The notes beneath the pieces were generated by a model. It had not been told where the DNA came from. It saw only the letters and a program-made list of their open reading frames with translations, and made no database searches. A stretch of 64,000 nt of DNA from CAYRHJ01 sp964424105 (GTDB taxonomy: Bacteria > Planctomycetota > Phycisphaerae > UBA1845), in contig CAYRHJ010000035.1 in assembly GCA_964424105.1 (NCBI GenBank), positions 1-64,000 on the forward strand, given 5' to 3'. The translations under genes and the position numbers were made by a program. Positions 8,589 through 17,558 of the stretch are shown here, in pieces; position 1 is the stretch's first letter; every line of letters starts with the position of its first letter.

Positions 8589-8892
8589 GGAAAAAACAAA
8601 GATGTGGAGATCAGTGTATAGTATAATTTTACATTGTCACAAGAATATGGGGGTTTTTAGCCGGTGATGTGCGTGGCGTTTGGTGGCTATCGGACCACCG
8701 TTGTCGCGGAACATGTACACCGGTGATGGCGTAAACACGTCTGAATCCATGTTGGCAGGCTCTGCGTGCAAGCCGGGGGCCGTCGTGGCGGGTTGACATG
8801 TGCGAACGGCTGGGCGGAAGATGCCCGGTGGAAAATGATGACTTGATGGATGATTGTGAACGTTGGCCTAGGGATTTGGATGGGATTGGGCT

Positions 8893-10122
8893 ATGAGCGA
8901 GTTGCTGGAACGGTTTTGTCGTTATGCGCGGATCGAAACCACGGCGGTCGAGCAGACCGAAGCCTACCCCAGCTCGCCCGGGCAAATGAAGTTGTCCAAG
9001 CTGCTGGCGGAGGAGCTGCGCGAACTGGGATTGGCCGACGTCGAGGTCAGCGAGTTCGGCATCGTGATGGGCACGATACCAGCGACGGTGTCCGGCGCGC
9101 CGACCATCGCATGGATGGCCCACGTGGACACGTCGCCGGAATTCACGGCCCAGGGCGTCAAGCCCATTGTTCATCGGGAATATGATGGGCGAGACCTCGT
9201 CCTTCCGGGTGATCCATCACGCGTGATTCGCGTTGATGAAACGGAAGGGCTGGCTGACTTGAAAGGCAAGACGATTATCACGTCGGACGGGACCACGCTT
9301 TTGGGTGCGGACGACAAAGCCGGTGTGGCTATCATCGTCACGGCTGCCGCGGAGTTGATGGGTTGCAAGGACGTTCCGCGGGGCCCGATACGGGTCGTCT
9401 TCACGTGTGACGAAGAAGTTGGGCGTGGCACGGACAAGCTCGATCTGGAGAAGATCGGGGCGGCTGTAGCCTACACGTTGGATGGCGAATCTGCGGGCAT
9501 CGTGGAGAACGAGACCTTTTCGGCGGATCTGGCGGTGGTGACGATCACGGGCAAGAACATCCACCCGGGGTTGGGCACGGGCAAGATGGTTAATGCCATT
9601 CGGTTGGCCGGCCAATTTGTGACGCGCCTGCCGTGGCAGCGATTGGCGCCCGAGACGACGCGCGGTCGCGAAGGATTCATGCATCCGTATGCGATCGAGG
9701 GTGGGGTGGAGCGGGTGGCGCTTCGTATTCTGCTTCGCAGCTTCGATGCAGCCGACCTGGAGCGCCAGGCGAACATCTTGCGGGACGTGGCAGCGACGAT
9801 CGTCCATGAACACGTGAACGCGAAGGTGCAGGTTGAGACAAAAAGACAATATCGGAACATGGCGGAAGCTCTGCGAAAGGAGCCTCGTGCGACGGATCTG
9901 GCGGCGGAAGCGATGCGCCGGGCGGGAATCGAACCGCGGTTTCATATTATTCGTGGGGGCACGGACGGTTCGCGGTTGAGCGAGATGGGATTGCCGACGC
10001 CGAATATCTCGGCGGGCATGCACAATTTTCATTCTCCGCTCGAATTTGCTTGTTTGGAAGAAATGGAGTCGTCGGTGAAAGTGCTCGTTGAATTGGCGAG
10101 GCTGTGGTCTGAACAGCGTTGA
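8893..10122 (+). CDS. pepT: Peptidase T (tripeptide aminopeptidase)
   Basis: A 409-residue M20B zinc peptidase that removes the N-terminal residue from tripeptides in the cytoplasm. The metal and catalytic residues are visible: AHVDTS (H77, D79), GADDKAG (D140/D141), CDEEVGRG with the catalytic and metal-binding glutamates (E174, E175), and the C-terminal GGTDGS and AGMHNFHSPLEF with the last ligand His. Length matches E. coli PepT (408). The 5' end is compact: SELLERF is the usual start. The 240 bases upstream (8641-8892) show no gene. The gene is followed by repeats and looks monocistronic. Confidence 0.95.
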   Translation: MSELLERFCRYARIETTAVEQTEAYPSSPGQMKLSKLLAEELRELGLADVEVSEFGIVMGTIPATVSGAPTIAWMAHVDTSPEFTAQGVKPIVHREYDGRDLVLPGDPSRVIRVDETEGLADLKGKTIITSDGTTLLGADDKAGVAIIVTAAAELMGCKDVPRGPIRVVFTCDEEVGRGTDKLDLEKIGAAVAYTLDGESAGIVENETFSADLAVVTITGKNIHPGLGTGKMVNAIRLAGQFVTRLPWQRLAPETTRGREGFMHPYAIEGGVERVALRILLRSFDAADLERQANILRDVAATIVHEHVNAKVQVETKRQYRNMAEALRKEPRATDLAAEAMRRAGIEPRFHIIRGGTDGSRLSEMGLPTPNISAGMHNFHSPLEFACLEEMESSVKVLVELARLWSEQR

Positions 10123-10186
10123 CCGCGATTGTCGGCTCGGGTGCGGCTAGTGTAGTTGTTCGTAAATGACGCATCATATTGAAACC

Positions 10187-10330
10187 GAGCCGCGACCGCG
10201 AGCAAGCGGTCCCGTCCGTCGTTGAAGACCGCTCCCTCACGGTCGCAGCTCGGAAAGATGCGGTCGTGGGCTGCTTGGCCATGCTGGACGCTCCCGCCTT
10301 GGTCGCGTCCAGGGTCGCGGCTCTGATAAG
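10187..10330. repeat. Palindromic repeats after pepT
   Basis: Two or three copies of the CCGCGACCG...CGGTCGC type elements with the GGAGCGGTC motif lie back to back. Part (10289-10325) matches in reverse a stretch at about 50067-50100, sharing GGACGCTCCCGCCTTGGTCG. Confidence 0.7.
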
Positions 10331-10400
10331 ATGCAAACATCGCGAGAAAATACCCCAGGGATTAGTTGGGGACAACTGCATCGGTGGAAACGAGGAATTT

Positions 10401-10730
10401 TTGGATTTGACCAGGGGTGAATTCATCAGCGAACCGATCACGCCCTTGGGTGGGTTTGATGCGCATGCGATGTCCAAGGGCGAGCCCGGTCTGCCCGCCG
10501 GTTTCAAATGGCGAAGCGAACGATTTGAGGTGATCGAGCGTAAGAAGAGTTGGAAGCAATCGGAGCGTGAAAAAGGGCGCGCGGACGGAGAGATGTATCT
10601 GCGGCGGCATTGCTATCTGCTGCAAATGTCGGATGGGAACGAGTGGACGGTGTACTTTACTCGCCAGCCGGCTCGCGGCGGTTCGCCGAAGAGGCGGTGG
10701 TATTTGTACTCGATGGAGAAGTCGTTGTAG
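10401..10730 (+). CDS. DUF6504 family small protein
   Basis: A roughly 109-residue protein whose core (GEFISEPITP, AMSKGEPGLPAGFKWR, then a Trp-rich stretch YLLQMSDGNEWTVYF) matches the DUF6504 pattern, a small beta-rich domain of unknown function, in some genomes near DNA polymerase Y genes. The start is uncertain: the TTG at 10401 has GAGGAA just upstream and gives MDLTRGEFISEP. The frame is open to 10179, but that part is translated repeat. The last 60 bases of the gene are duplicated 164 bases further on (10832-10897). Confidence 0.72.
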   Translation: MDLTRGEFISEPITPLGGFDAHAMSKGEPGLPAGFKWRSERFEVIERKKSWKQSEREKGRADGEMYLRRHCYLLQMSDGNEWTVYFTRQPARGGSPKRRWYLYSMEKSL

Positions 10731-10897
10731 TGCCGGGGTGTTTCAATCGTCAGCCGCCCGTTGGGTCCTCGCAAACGGGCGGCGATGAATGGCGCTCTGG
10801 ATTCCGGCTTTTGCCGGAATGACGGTCAAGGCCGGCTCGCGGCGGTTCGCCAAAGAGGCGGTGGTATTTGTACACGATGGAGAAGTCGTTGTAGTGC
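10668..10897. repeat. 66-base direct duplication flanking a REP element
   Basis: Bases 10668-10733 (the 3' end of the DUF6504 gene and its stop) recur with only two or three differences at 10832-10897. A REP palindrome (10797-10825) lies between the copies. The second copy is a dead gene fragment. Confidence 0.85.
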
Positions 10898-11009
10898 AAT
10901 GGAATGGGCGTGAGCCATACAAGGTTGTTGGTATGTGGGCCAGCGGCGCGAATCCGTTGGCGCAGACTCGCCGACCGTAGCGACCGCGAAAACGAAGGAT
11001 GATGGGGCC

Positions 11010-12026
11010 ATGAGATTTTCGGCAGGGGCTATTCTGGTCGGGGTTTTGATCATTGCGTCGGCAGGCGTTGCAGGACAAGACGCGGAGCGTGCAGATGGGC
11101 AACGGTTCGCCCGCGAATTCGCAGCCGCGCGGGCCGCGAAGGACTGGACTAAGGCGATTGAGGTGGGTCTTCGCTGGACGGGTGCGAATCCGGCGGACGC
11201 ATCGGCGGCTTATTTCTTGGCCTGCGCCCATGCCCGCAACGGCGACAAAGCGGATGCGTTCAAATGGTTGCGTACGGCACGCCGCAACGGGTTTGACCGG
11301 GCCGGCGACATGATGCGCGACGAAGACTTGGCATCCTTGCATGGCGATCGTGAATATGAGGAGATTCTGGCCACGGTGCGGATGGCTGAGAAGGTGCGAT
11401 TTGGAGAGGCTGCGGAACCGGAACCGTTGTATCAACTACCCGCGTCTTACGACGGCGACGCGCCGTTGCCGATCATTCTCGCGATACACGATGCCGGCGG
11501 CAGTGCGGCGGAGATCGTCCGGGTATGGACGGAGACGGCGGACAGAGTCGGCGCCGTGCTGGTGGCTCCGCACGCTCCGCAATGGGACGGAGCCGCTGGA
11601 TTTCGGTGGCGCGAATTGGATGAAACTGAATATGTCATCATGACCGTTCTGGAGTATGCCCGCGAGCGAGTCAATATCGAGGGCCAACCGATCGTGATCG
11701 CCGGTTTCGGCCAGGGTGGGTACATGGCCATGGGCGTGGGTTTGCGGCACAAGGAGATATTTGACGGTGTGATTACCGTCGGCGGCACGTTTGAGCCATC
11801 GCTTTTTCCGACGGAGGTTGCGAAAGAGAATTCGCAGGTGAAGGCTTATCTGATCGTGGGCGAGAACGATCGGGGCTTGAAGCTCAATCAGGCGGCGGAA
11901 AAGGCGTTGGAGATTCTTAAGATACCGTGCAAGCTTAGCGTCTTCGAAGACGTGGGGCATGATTATCCGGCGGATGAGGCGGCGGAACTGGAACGCGCTT
12001 TTCGATTCGTCACGGCGAAGAAATAG
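11010..12026 (+). CDS. Secreted TPR-like plus alpha/beta-hydrolase-like protein lacking the serine nucleophile
   Basis: A 338-residue exported protein. Residues 1-22 are a signal peptide. Residues 30-110 are helical and TPR-like (AREFAAARAAKDWTKAIEVG, AYFLACAHARNGDKADAFKW). Residues 140-338 follow the phospholipase/carboxylesterase fold. The nucleophile elbow, normally GFSQGG, is GFGQGG here, so residue 234 is Gly (codon GGC, 11709-11711) rather than Ser. The other triad members appear intact (Asp287 in VGENDRG, His317 in DVGHDYP). A Ser AGC codon differs by one base. Either the enzyme is catalytically dead and used for binding, or this is a recent mutation or sequencing error. Confidence 0.82.
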   Translation: MRFSAGAILVGVLIIASAGVAGQDAERADGQRFAREFAAARAAKDWTKAIEVGLRWTGANPADASAAYFLACAHARNGDKADAFKWLRTARRNGFDRAGDMMRDEDLASLHGDREYEEILATVRMAEKVRFGEAAEPEPLYQLPASYDGDAPLPIILAIHDAGGSAAEIVRVWTETADRVGAVLVAPHAPQWDGAAGFRWRELDETEYVIMTVLEYARERVNIEGQPIVIAGFGQGGYMAMGVGLRHKEIFDGVITVGGTFEPSLFPTEVAKENSQVKAYLIVGENDRGLKLNQAAEKALEILKIPCKLSVFEDVGHDYPADEAAELERAFRFVTAKK

Positions 12027-12042
12027 TTTCGCCCGGTCAGGA

Positions 12043-12396
12043 TCAGATGGCGCAATTCTTCGGCGCGGGGATCAGGCAGATGAATTCCAGTGGGGTGTCG
12101 TTGGGGTTGTTGAATTGATGTTTTTCGTTGGCCGGTACGTAGATGACGTCGCCGGCTTGTATGGGTCGATCGCCCCGTTCGCTCTTGGCCACGCCTTGGC
12201 CTTTCAATACGACGATTTCGTGCTCGTAGTCATGTTGGTGGTGCGGGGTGAACCCGCCCGGTTGGACTTCGAAGTGGCGCATGTGAAAGTTTGGGGCTTG
12301 GTCGTCCGGGCCAATGAGCATGCGCATCTTGACGCCGTCCGCGCCATTCATGGCTACGGGATTCTGTTCGTGCGAATCGATGGGTAGGACTTTCAT
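12043..12396 (-). CDS. Cupin-domain protein
   Basis: A 117-residue single cupin barrel. Cupin motif 1 with metal ligands is visible as HHQHDYEHEIVVLKGQG (His-x-His...Glu) and motif 2 as GDVIYVPANEKHQFNN. Such small cupins bind a divalent metal and act as isomerases, dioxygenases or sensors; the substrate cannot be told from sequence. GGAGG sits eight bases before the ATG at 12396. The gene converges on the hydrolase-like gene (16 bases between stops). Confidence 0.88.
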   Translation of the reverse strand: MKVLPIDSHEQNPVAMNGADGVKMRMLIGPDDQAPNFHMRHFEVQPGGFTPHHQHDYEHEIVVLKGQGVAKSERGDRPIQAGDVIYVPANEKHQFNNPNDTPLEFICLIPAPKNCAI

Positions 12397-12479
12397 GTCG
12401 CAGCCTCCTGGAATGGTGACCATCGCCGATCAGGGTGTTATAGGGTGTATCGGTCATTTTTTCCAGTCGTTGAAAGTCG

Positions 12480-13700
12480 ATCGAGGGTGACCGGGTCCGT
12501 GACGAAATCGGCGGCACCGCAACGGGCGTACGCCGTCGTCGAGACGTTGCCCGAGGCAGGCCCCGTACGCCGGAATGACGCGCAAGGTGCACGGGATTGA
12601 CGCAGTAGCTAGGGTCTTTCGGATTTAGGTTTTTCGCCAGGGTAGCGCGAGCGGGATCGTCCCGATCGTCACTCCGGCGCAAGCCGGAGTTCAGGCAGCG
12701 TTCTTCTGGATTCCGGCGTTCGCCGGAATGACGGATGTAGGTTGTTGCGGGCGCGGTGCGGGGTTGCGGGGGCAGGTCGGGGGACCGCTCGCTTTGCGCT
12801 CGCGGCTCGTAAAGATGCGGGCGAAACCCGTCCTACGAACGCCGATCATCGGCAAGAATTGACAGGATTTACAAGATTAACAGGATGATTCAGGTCCGGT
12901 CGTCAACCACACGGATTAATGACATTAGCGCTGCGGTTTTCAGGCGGAACCTAATCATCGGCTCCCCACCTCCAAAGGAGGTGGGCCAGGCGCCGAAACG
13001 TACAGCTTGTTCCGAACAGTATTGGGGCCACCCGCCCCGTGATCGAGGTTCAGGCTGGGAGCGGTACCGATAACGAATTGCCATCCGCCGGGCAAGCGTG
13101 TCGTCTGCGTGACGGCGTTCGTGGCGTCGGTCGATAGACATTTCTGAAGGGGATATAACGGGTCGATCGTTGATGGCACTACGACGTTGCGATGCAAAAG
13201 ACCGCTCCCTCACAGTCGCGGGTCGGATAAGAAGCGGTCGCGGCTCGGAAACAAAGCCGTCGCGGCTCTGAAAGAGGGGGTCGGGCGTTGGCGTTGTTAG
13301 TGAGCCAATCGAACTCTAATCGTCGGGTTCAAGCCGCAATCATCGGCTCCCCCACCTGCAAAGGAGGTGGGCCACCCGCTTCGCGGGGGACCGCTCGCTT
13401 CGCGCTCGCGGCTCGTACACGACCGGATTGCGGTTCTGTAAATTGGTGGGTGAAACCAGCCCTACGAACGGTGATCATCGCGACCCCACCCATCGCTTCG
13501 CGATGGATGGGGCACCCGCTGTGGTCATCGGCTCCCCCACCTGCAAAGGAGGTGGGCCACCCACTGGATTCCGGCGTTCGCCGGAATGACGGGATGGTGA
13601 TCTGGGTTCCGGCGTTGGCCGGAATGACGGGATGGTGATCTGGGTTCCGGCGTTGGCCGGAATGACGGAATTGGGGGGCGCGAGTCGGAAATGGTGGGCG
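12480..13700. repeat. Repeat field between the cupin and protease genes
   Basis: About 1.3 kb (12424-13747) without a convincing gene. It holds REP palindromes (12668-12693, 12707-12734, 13564-13591), CGCTCG-type elements (12783-12812, 13391-13415), three CCACCTCC/GGAGGTGG elements (12952-12988, 13338-13378, 13524-13562), and a GGTCGCGG element near 13200-13260. It also has a stretch GATTTACAAGATTAACAGGA at 12865-12884 typical of dispersed repeats, and a perfect 38-base tandem pair (13583-13620 and 13621-13658). Confidence 0.8.
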
Positions 13701-13747
13701 TGAACCCGTCGCACTAGCTGCGTCGGGCCACTGGTCAGGATGATTCG

Positions 13748-15010
13748 ATGACACAGCGCGGCGCGGCGTGGGTTTGCATTCTGGTGGTGATTGCCACGAT
13801 GTTCTATGGCTTGGCGCCCATGCTGGCTGGACAGAATTCGGTTTATGAGACGTTTTCGCCGTTGGCGGAGGTTCACGCATTGATTCAGCGCCGCTACGTG
13901 GAGGCGGTGAATCCGGCGGATGTTGTGGATGACGCGGTTCGGGGGATTTTGAAGGGTCTCGACCCGTATTGCGCCTATGTTGCGCCCGGAGAAATTGAAG
14001 CGTTTCAAAAGAGCAATACGGGTGAATACATTGGTGTCGGCGTGGAAATTGGTTTGATCGATGGCCGGGCTGGTGTCATCGCGCCGATCGAAGACGGTCC
14101 TGCGGCCCGGGCGGGCGTACGGGCGGGTGATCACATCGTGGCCATCGATCAGCAGCCGGGTGAACTTCTTTCGCCGCTGGACGTTGAGCATCGATTGTCC
14201 GGCGAGGTTGGTACGTCGGTCGAGCTGAAATTGCGACGCGAGACCGGCGAGATGAAGACGCTTCAATTGCGCCGCGAAAAGGTGCGCCGTCGTTCGGTCA
14301 AGGGGTGCCGGCAGGATGGCAACGGGAAATGGGGCTTCATGCTCGTTCACGAGAAGCGAATCGGCTACATCCGCGTATCGCAATTCTCGAAGGATGTGAC
14401 GGTCGAGATTGACGACGCATTGAGTCGGTTGATGGACGATGACGTCGGTGCGTTGATTCTGGACCTGCGTTTCAATCCGGGCGGGTTGATGTCAGAGGCG
14501 GTGGCGTTGACGGATCGGTTTGTGGCGAGGGGAACGATTTTGTCAACGGTGAATCGATACGGCGCGGTTCAGACGTTTCTGGCATCGCCTGGTGAGAGGT
14601 TGGCTGGGGTTCCGTTGGCGGTACTGATCAACGGTAGTTCGGCGAGTTCGTCGGAAATCGTGGCTGGGGCCCTTCAAGACCATGGTCGTGCGGTCATCAT
14701 TGGCGAACGATCGTTTGGCAAAGGGAGCGTACAGGATTTCATTGAGATTCAAGATGGGCGGGCGGGTTTGCGACTTACGACGGCCTATTACCGTTTGCCG
14801 AGCGGTCGACTGATTCATCGTCAGGCGAACGATGGGCCGGCGGATGTTTGGGGCGTTGTGCCCGACGTCGAGGTCTTGTTGGGACCTGAAGAGACGGCGG
14901 CTGTACTTCGCGATCGTCATGCGTTGGACATGGGCCGGGGCACGCTTTCGTTGGCGGTCGATCCTCAATTGGCCAGGGCCATATCTGTTGTGGGCGGTGC
15001 GGTTGATTGA
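13748..15010 (+). CDS. Carboxyl-terminal processing protease (S41, CtpA-like)
   Basis: A 420-residue periplasmic serine protease anchored or exported by an N-terminal hydrophobic segment (residues 8-28). A PDZ domain follows (residues 95-180; GVGVEIG, AGVRAGDHIVAID), then the S41 core. The catalytic Ser lies in INGSSASSSEIVAGAL (about residue 300) and the Lys in GERSFGKGSVQ (Lys325), the Ser-Lys dyad of the family. These proteases trim C-termini of exported proteins. The length is typical. The start ATG at 13748 follows CAGGATGATTCG. Repeats lie on both sides, so it is probably transcribed alone. Confidence 0.93.
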   Translation: MTQRGAAWVCILVVIATMFYGLAPMLAGQNSVYETFSPLAEVHALIQRRYVEAVNPADVVDDAVRGILKGLDPYCAYVAPGEIEAFQKSNTGEYIGVGVEIGLIDGRAGVIAPIEDGPAARAGVRAGDHIVAIDQQPGELLSPLDVEHRLSGEVGTSVELKLRRETGEMKTLQLRREKVRRRSVKGCRQDGNGKWGFMLVHEKRIGYIRVSQFSKDVTVEIDDALSRLMDDDVGALILDLRFNPGGLMSEAVALTDRFVARGTILSTVNRYGAVQTFLASPGERLAGVPLAVLINGSSASSSEIVAGALQDHGRAVIIGERSFGKGSVQDFIEIQDGRAGLRLTTAYYRLPSGRLIHRQANDGPADVWGVVPDVEVLLGPEETAAVLRDRHALDMGRGTLSLAVDPQLARAISVVGGAVD

Positions 15011-15039
15011 TAGTTGCGTTTTGAGAGGGGGTGGGCAGA

Positions 15040-15210
15040 CTGACTGCATTTCTGGATTCCGGCATTCGCCGGAATGCCGTATGCGGGCGGTCGCGGGTCG
15101 GAAGGTCTGCGCGATGCGTTGCGGGCCGGGGCGGGTAGTCGTAGCATGGGTGGGACGAAATCATTGTGGCTGGTGGGCGAGGGATAGTTGTGGCTGGTGG
15201 GCGAGGTTAC
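15040..15210. repeat. REP copy and a 24-base tandem repeat
   Basis: Bases 15051-15078 are a REP palindrome. At about 15167-15210 the unit GTGGCTGGTGGGCGAGG occurs twice in tandem with a 24-base period. No gene is seen in 15011-15427. Confidence 0.7.
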
Positions 15211-15342
15211 TGTTCGGGAAGGCGTCAGCGGGTGAGTGGCGGAGTTGCACGGGAGGCGTGTAGTCCAAGTTCATGGTACCGGGGCCGGCAGCGGAGCCAT
15301 CGGTCAGAACCGCGTGCGTAAGCACGCGGACGCATCGATTCG

Positions 15343-15632
15343 ACGCTCCGGTCGCGGGGGCCCGATGCTGATGCATCGGGTTCTGAATGACGGCGACCAT
15401 AAGCTTGGACTGCACGCCAAGGGAATCATGGCGAAGAAGACGATCGATGACATCCAAGTAGGCGGGAAGCGCGTGCTGGTTCGGCTCCACGCTCCGGTCG
15501 CGGGGGCCCGATGCTGATGCATCGGGTTCTGAATGACGGCGACCATAAGCTTGGACTGCACGCCAAGGGAATCATGGCGAAGAAGACGATCGATGACATC
15601 CAAGCGGGCGGGAAGCGCGTGCTGGTTCGGCT
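15343..15632. repeat. 146-base tandem duplication across the 5' end of pgk
   Basis: Bases 15343-15486 are repeated almost perfectly at 15489-15632 (period 146; the visible difference is AAGTAGG against AAGCGGG). Each copy contains the same Shine-Dalgarno (AAGGGA), start codon and the first 20 codons of pgk. Because 146 is not a multiple of three, the upstream copy runs out of frame. Confidence 0.9.
15428..15517 (+). pseudogene. Truncated duplicate of the pgk start (29-codon leader ORF)
   Basis: The upstream unit of the tandem duplication starts with the same RBS and ATG as pgk and encodes MAKKTIDDIQVGGKRVLVRL. It then shifts frame into nine unrelated residues and stops at 15517, 57 bases before the true pgk start. 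If translated it acts only as a short upstream ORF. Confidence 0.7.
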
Positions 15633-16800
15633 GGACTTGAACGTGCCGCTCGATGGTTCCGGCGAGATCACCGACGATCGACGAATCGAGTCGGCCCTTC
15701 CCACCATCAGGAAACTGCTTTCTGACGGCGGGCGATTGATTCTGATGAGCCATCTCGGTCGTCCGGAAGGCGTTGACGGGAAATGGTCGCTACGGCCTGT
15801 GGCGGAGCGACTTTCGAAGTATCTGGGCGCCCGCGTTCCATTGGCATCGTCGTGCATCGGCGAACAGGCGAGGCTGATGGCGGAAGGGTTGGAAGACGGA
15901 ACGTGTTGCCTTTTGGAAAACCTGCGATTTGAGGCTGCGGAGACGATTAAGGATTCTTCCGCCGCGGGCGATGCGCAACTTCGCTCGGCCAAGGACGCTT
16001 TTGCGTCGGCGTTGGCGGGGATGGGTGATGTCTATGTGAATGACGCGTTCGGCACGTGTCATCGCGATAATGCGAGCATGCTGACTGTTCCGCAGCGCAT
16101 GGTCGGCAGGCTGAGGGTGATGGGGTACCTGGTGGCTAGGGAGATTCGGTTTCTGGGCGACGCATTGCGAGAGCCGAAACGTCCTTTTGTGGTGGTGTTG
16201 GGTGGTGCGAAGGTCTCGGATAAGGTCGGCGCGATCCGGGCGCTTCTTGGGCGTTGTGACCACGTACTGATCGGTGGTGCGATGGCGTTGACTTTCGCGG
16301 CATCAAGCGGCAGGGGCGTGGGAAACAGTCGAATCGAGGCGGATCGATTTGCATTGGCCCGTGAAATCGTGTCGCAGGCGGGCGAAAAGCTGTTCCTGCC
16401 GCGGGATTACGTTTGTGCCCGTTCCCTCGTGGATGCGAAGGAAATCACGATCTACAACCGGGACATTCCCGAGGGTATGATGGGTTTGGACATAGGCCCG
16501 AAGACGACGGCGGCGTACGAAGCGGTGTTGGGCGGGGCCGGCACGGTGGTTTGGAACGGACCCATGGGCGTTTTCGAGACGCAGCCTTTTGACGCGGGCA
16601 CGGTTGCGGTCGCCCGAGCGTTGGCGGCAGCGACCCGAAACGGTGCCATCACGATTGTGGGCGGCGGCGACAGTGCGGCGGCGGTGGAGATTGCGGGCCT
16701 GTCGGCTGAGGTGACCCATGTTTCCACGGGCGGCGGCGCAACTTTGGAGTTCCTGGAAGGCAAGCGATTTGCGGCGATTGACGTGTTGGATGACGCGTGA
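15574..16800 (+). CDS. pgk: Phosphoglycerate kinase
   Basis: A 408-residue glycolytic enzyme that transfers the acyl phosphate of 1,3-bisphosphoglycerate to ADP. Family hallmarks occur in order: RVLVRLDLNVPL (N-domain substrate site), LMSHLGRPEG, VNDAFGTCHRDNASM, LGGAKVSDKVG, NGPMGVFE and the nucleotide-binding GGGDSAAAVE. The start at 15574 has AAGGGA in front. The frame is also open upstream through the duplicated block, but the N-terminus MAKKTIDD fits the family. It heads a run of same-strand genes (rpe after 39 bases, then accD and pfp), a plausible carbon-metabolism operon. Confidence 0.97.
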   Translation: MAKKTIDDIQAGGKRVLVRLDLNVPLDGSGEITDDRRIESALPTIRKLLSDGGRLILMSHLGRPEGVDGKWSLRPVAERLSKYLGARVPLASSCIGEQARLMAEGLEDGTCCLLENLRFEAAETIKDSSAAGDAQLRSAKDAFASALAGMGDVYVNDAFGTCHRDNASMLTVPQRMVGRLRVMGYLVAREIRFLGDALREPKRPFVVVLGGAKVSDKVGAIRALLGRCDHVLIGGAMALTFAASSGRGVGNSRIEADRFALAREIVSQAGEKLFLPRDYVCARSLVDAKEITIYNRDIPEGMMGLDIGPKTTAAYEAVLGGAGTVVWNGPMGVFETQPFDAGTVAVARALAAATRNGAITIVGGGDSAAAVEIAGLSAEVTHVSTGGGATLEFLEGKRFAAIDVLDDA

Positions 16801-16839
16801 CTCAGACGGACGACAGCGGATGGACGCGGACGGTGTACC

Positions 16840-17547
16840 ATGAATTCATGCTTCAAGTTAGCGGCTCCTGTCATTCGGATGGCGCCTTCACTGCTGGCTG
16901 CTGATTTTTCGCGGCTGCGCGAGGAAGTGGCGGTCATCGAAAGCGGTGGGGCGGACCTGTTGCATCTGGACGTGATGGACGGTCTGTTCGTGCCTAACAT
17001 CAGCTTCGGCCCGGCGATCATTGCCTCGCTGCGGCCCCATTCGCGATTGTTTTTCGACACTCACCTGATGATACAGGATCCCAAGCGCTACGCTGAAGCT
17101 TTTGTCGCAGCCGGTAGCGACCTGATCACGTTTCATGTTGAGGTGACCGAATCGCCGCGGGAGGTCATTGAACACATTCGCCTGTTGGGTGCTTCCGTGG
17201 GAGTCAGTATCAATCCGGATACGCCGGTGTCGGCTATTGAGCCGATCGTGCGTTACGTCGATCTGGTCCTGGTGATGAGCGTCTGGCCAGGGTTTGGCGG
17301 TCAGACGTTCATTCATGATGTTTTGCCGAAGGTTCAGCAGATCCGCGCGCTTCTGGACCCGCATCAGAGACTGGAGATTGACGGAGGCATCGATGCACAG
17401 ACCATTGGCCTGGCCACGCAGGCGGGTGCGGATACGCTCGTGGCGGGCTCGGCGATCTTCGGGCAAGACGACCCGGTGGCGGAGATGACCGACTTGCGCA
17501 GGTTGGCGGAGCTTTCGGCCGTCGGGGCCACGGACGAGGTGCGTTAG
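16840..17547 (+). CDS. rpe: Ribulose-phosphate 3-epimerase
   Basis: A 235-residue TIM-barrel enzyme of the pentose phosphate pathway (ribulose-5-P to xylulose-5-P). Visible motifs: APSLLAADFSRL (catalytic-side Ser), LHLDVMDGLFVPNISFG (metal His and catalytic Asp), DTHLMI, MSVWPGFGGQ and EIDGGI with the second catalytic Asp. The ATG at 16840 is kept because the family usually has several residues before APS; the alternative ATG at 16879 would cut into strand 1. It lies between pgk and accD. Confidence 0.95.
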   Translation: MNSCFKLAAPVIRMAPSLLAADFSRLREEVAVIESGGADLLHLDVMDGLFVPNISFGPAIIASLRPHSRLFFDTHLMIQDPKRYAEAFVAAGSDLITFHVEVTESPREVIEHIRLLGASVGVSINPDTPVSAIEPIVRYVDLVLVMSVWPGFGGQTFIHDVLPKVQQIRALLDPHQRLEIDGGIDAQTIGLATQAGADTLVAGSAIFGQDDPVAEMTDLRRLAELSAVGATDEVR

Positions 17548-17558
17548 GGGGTGCGACG

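Noticed and set aside
8571..8590. GAAGTCCGGGGGTCA resembling the conserved 5' box of RNase P RNA
   Set aside because: None of the other conserved RNase P segments follow, and the next bases are A-rich.
12885..13213. Short frames in the repeat field
   Set aside because: Composed largely of translated repeats, no RBS, no recognisable domain.
13338..13658. CRISPR-like array
   Set aside because: The repeats are palindromic elements of several families without regular unique spacers, and no cas genes are present.
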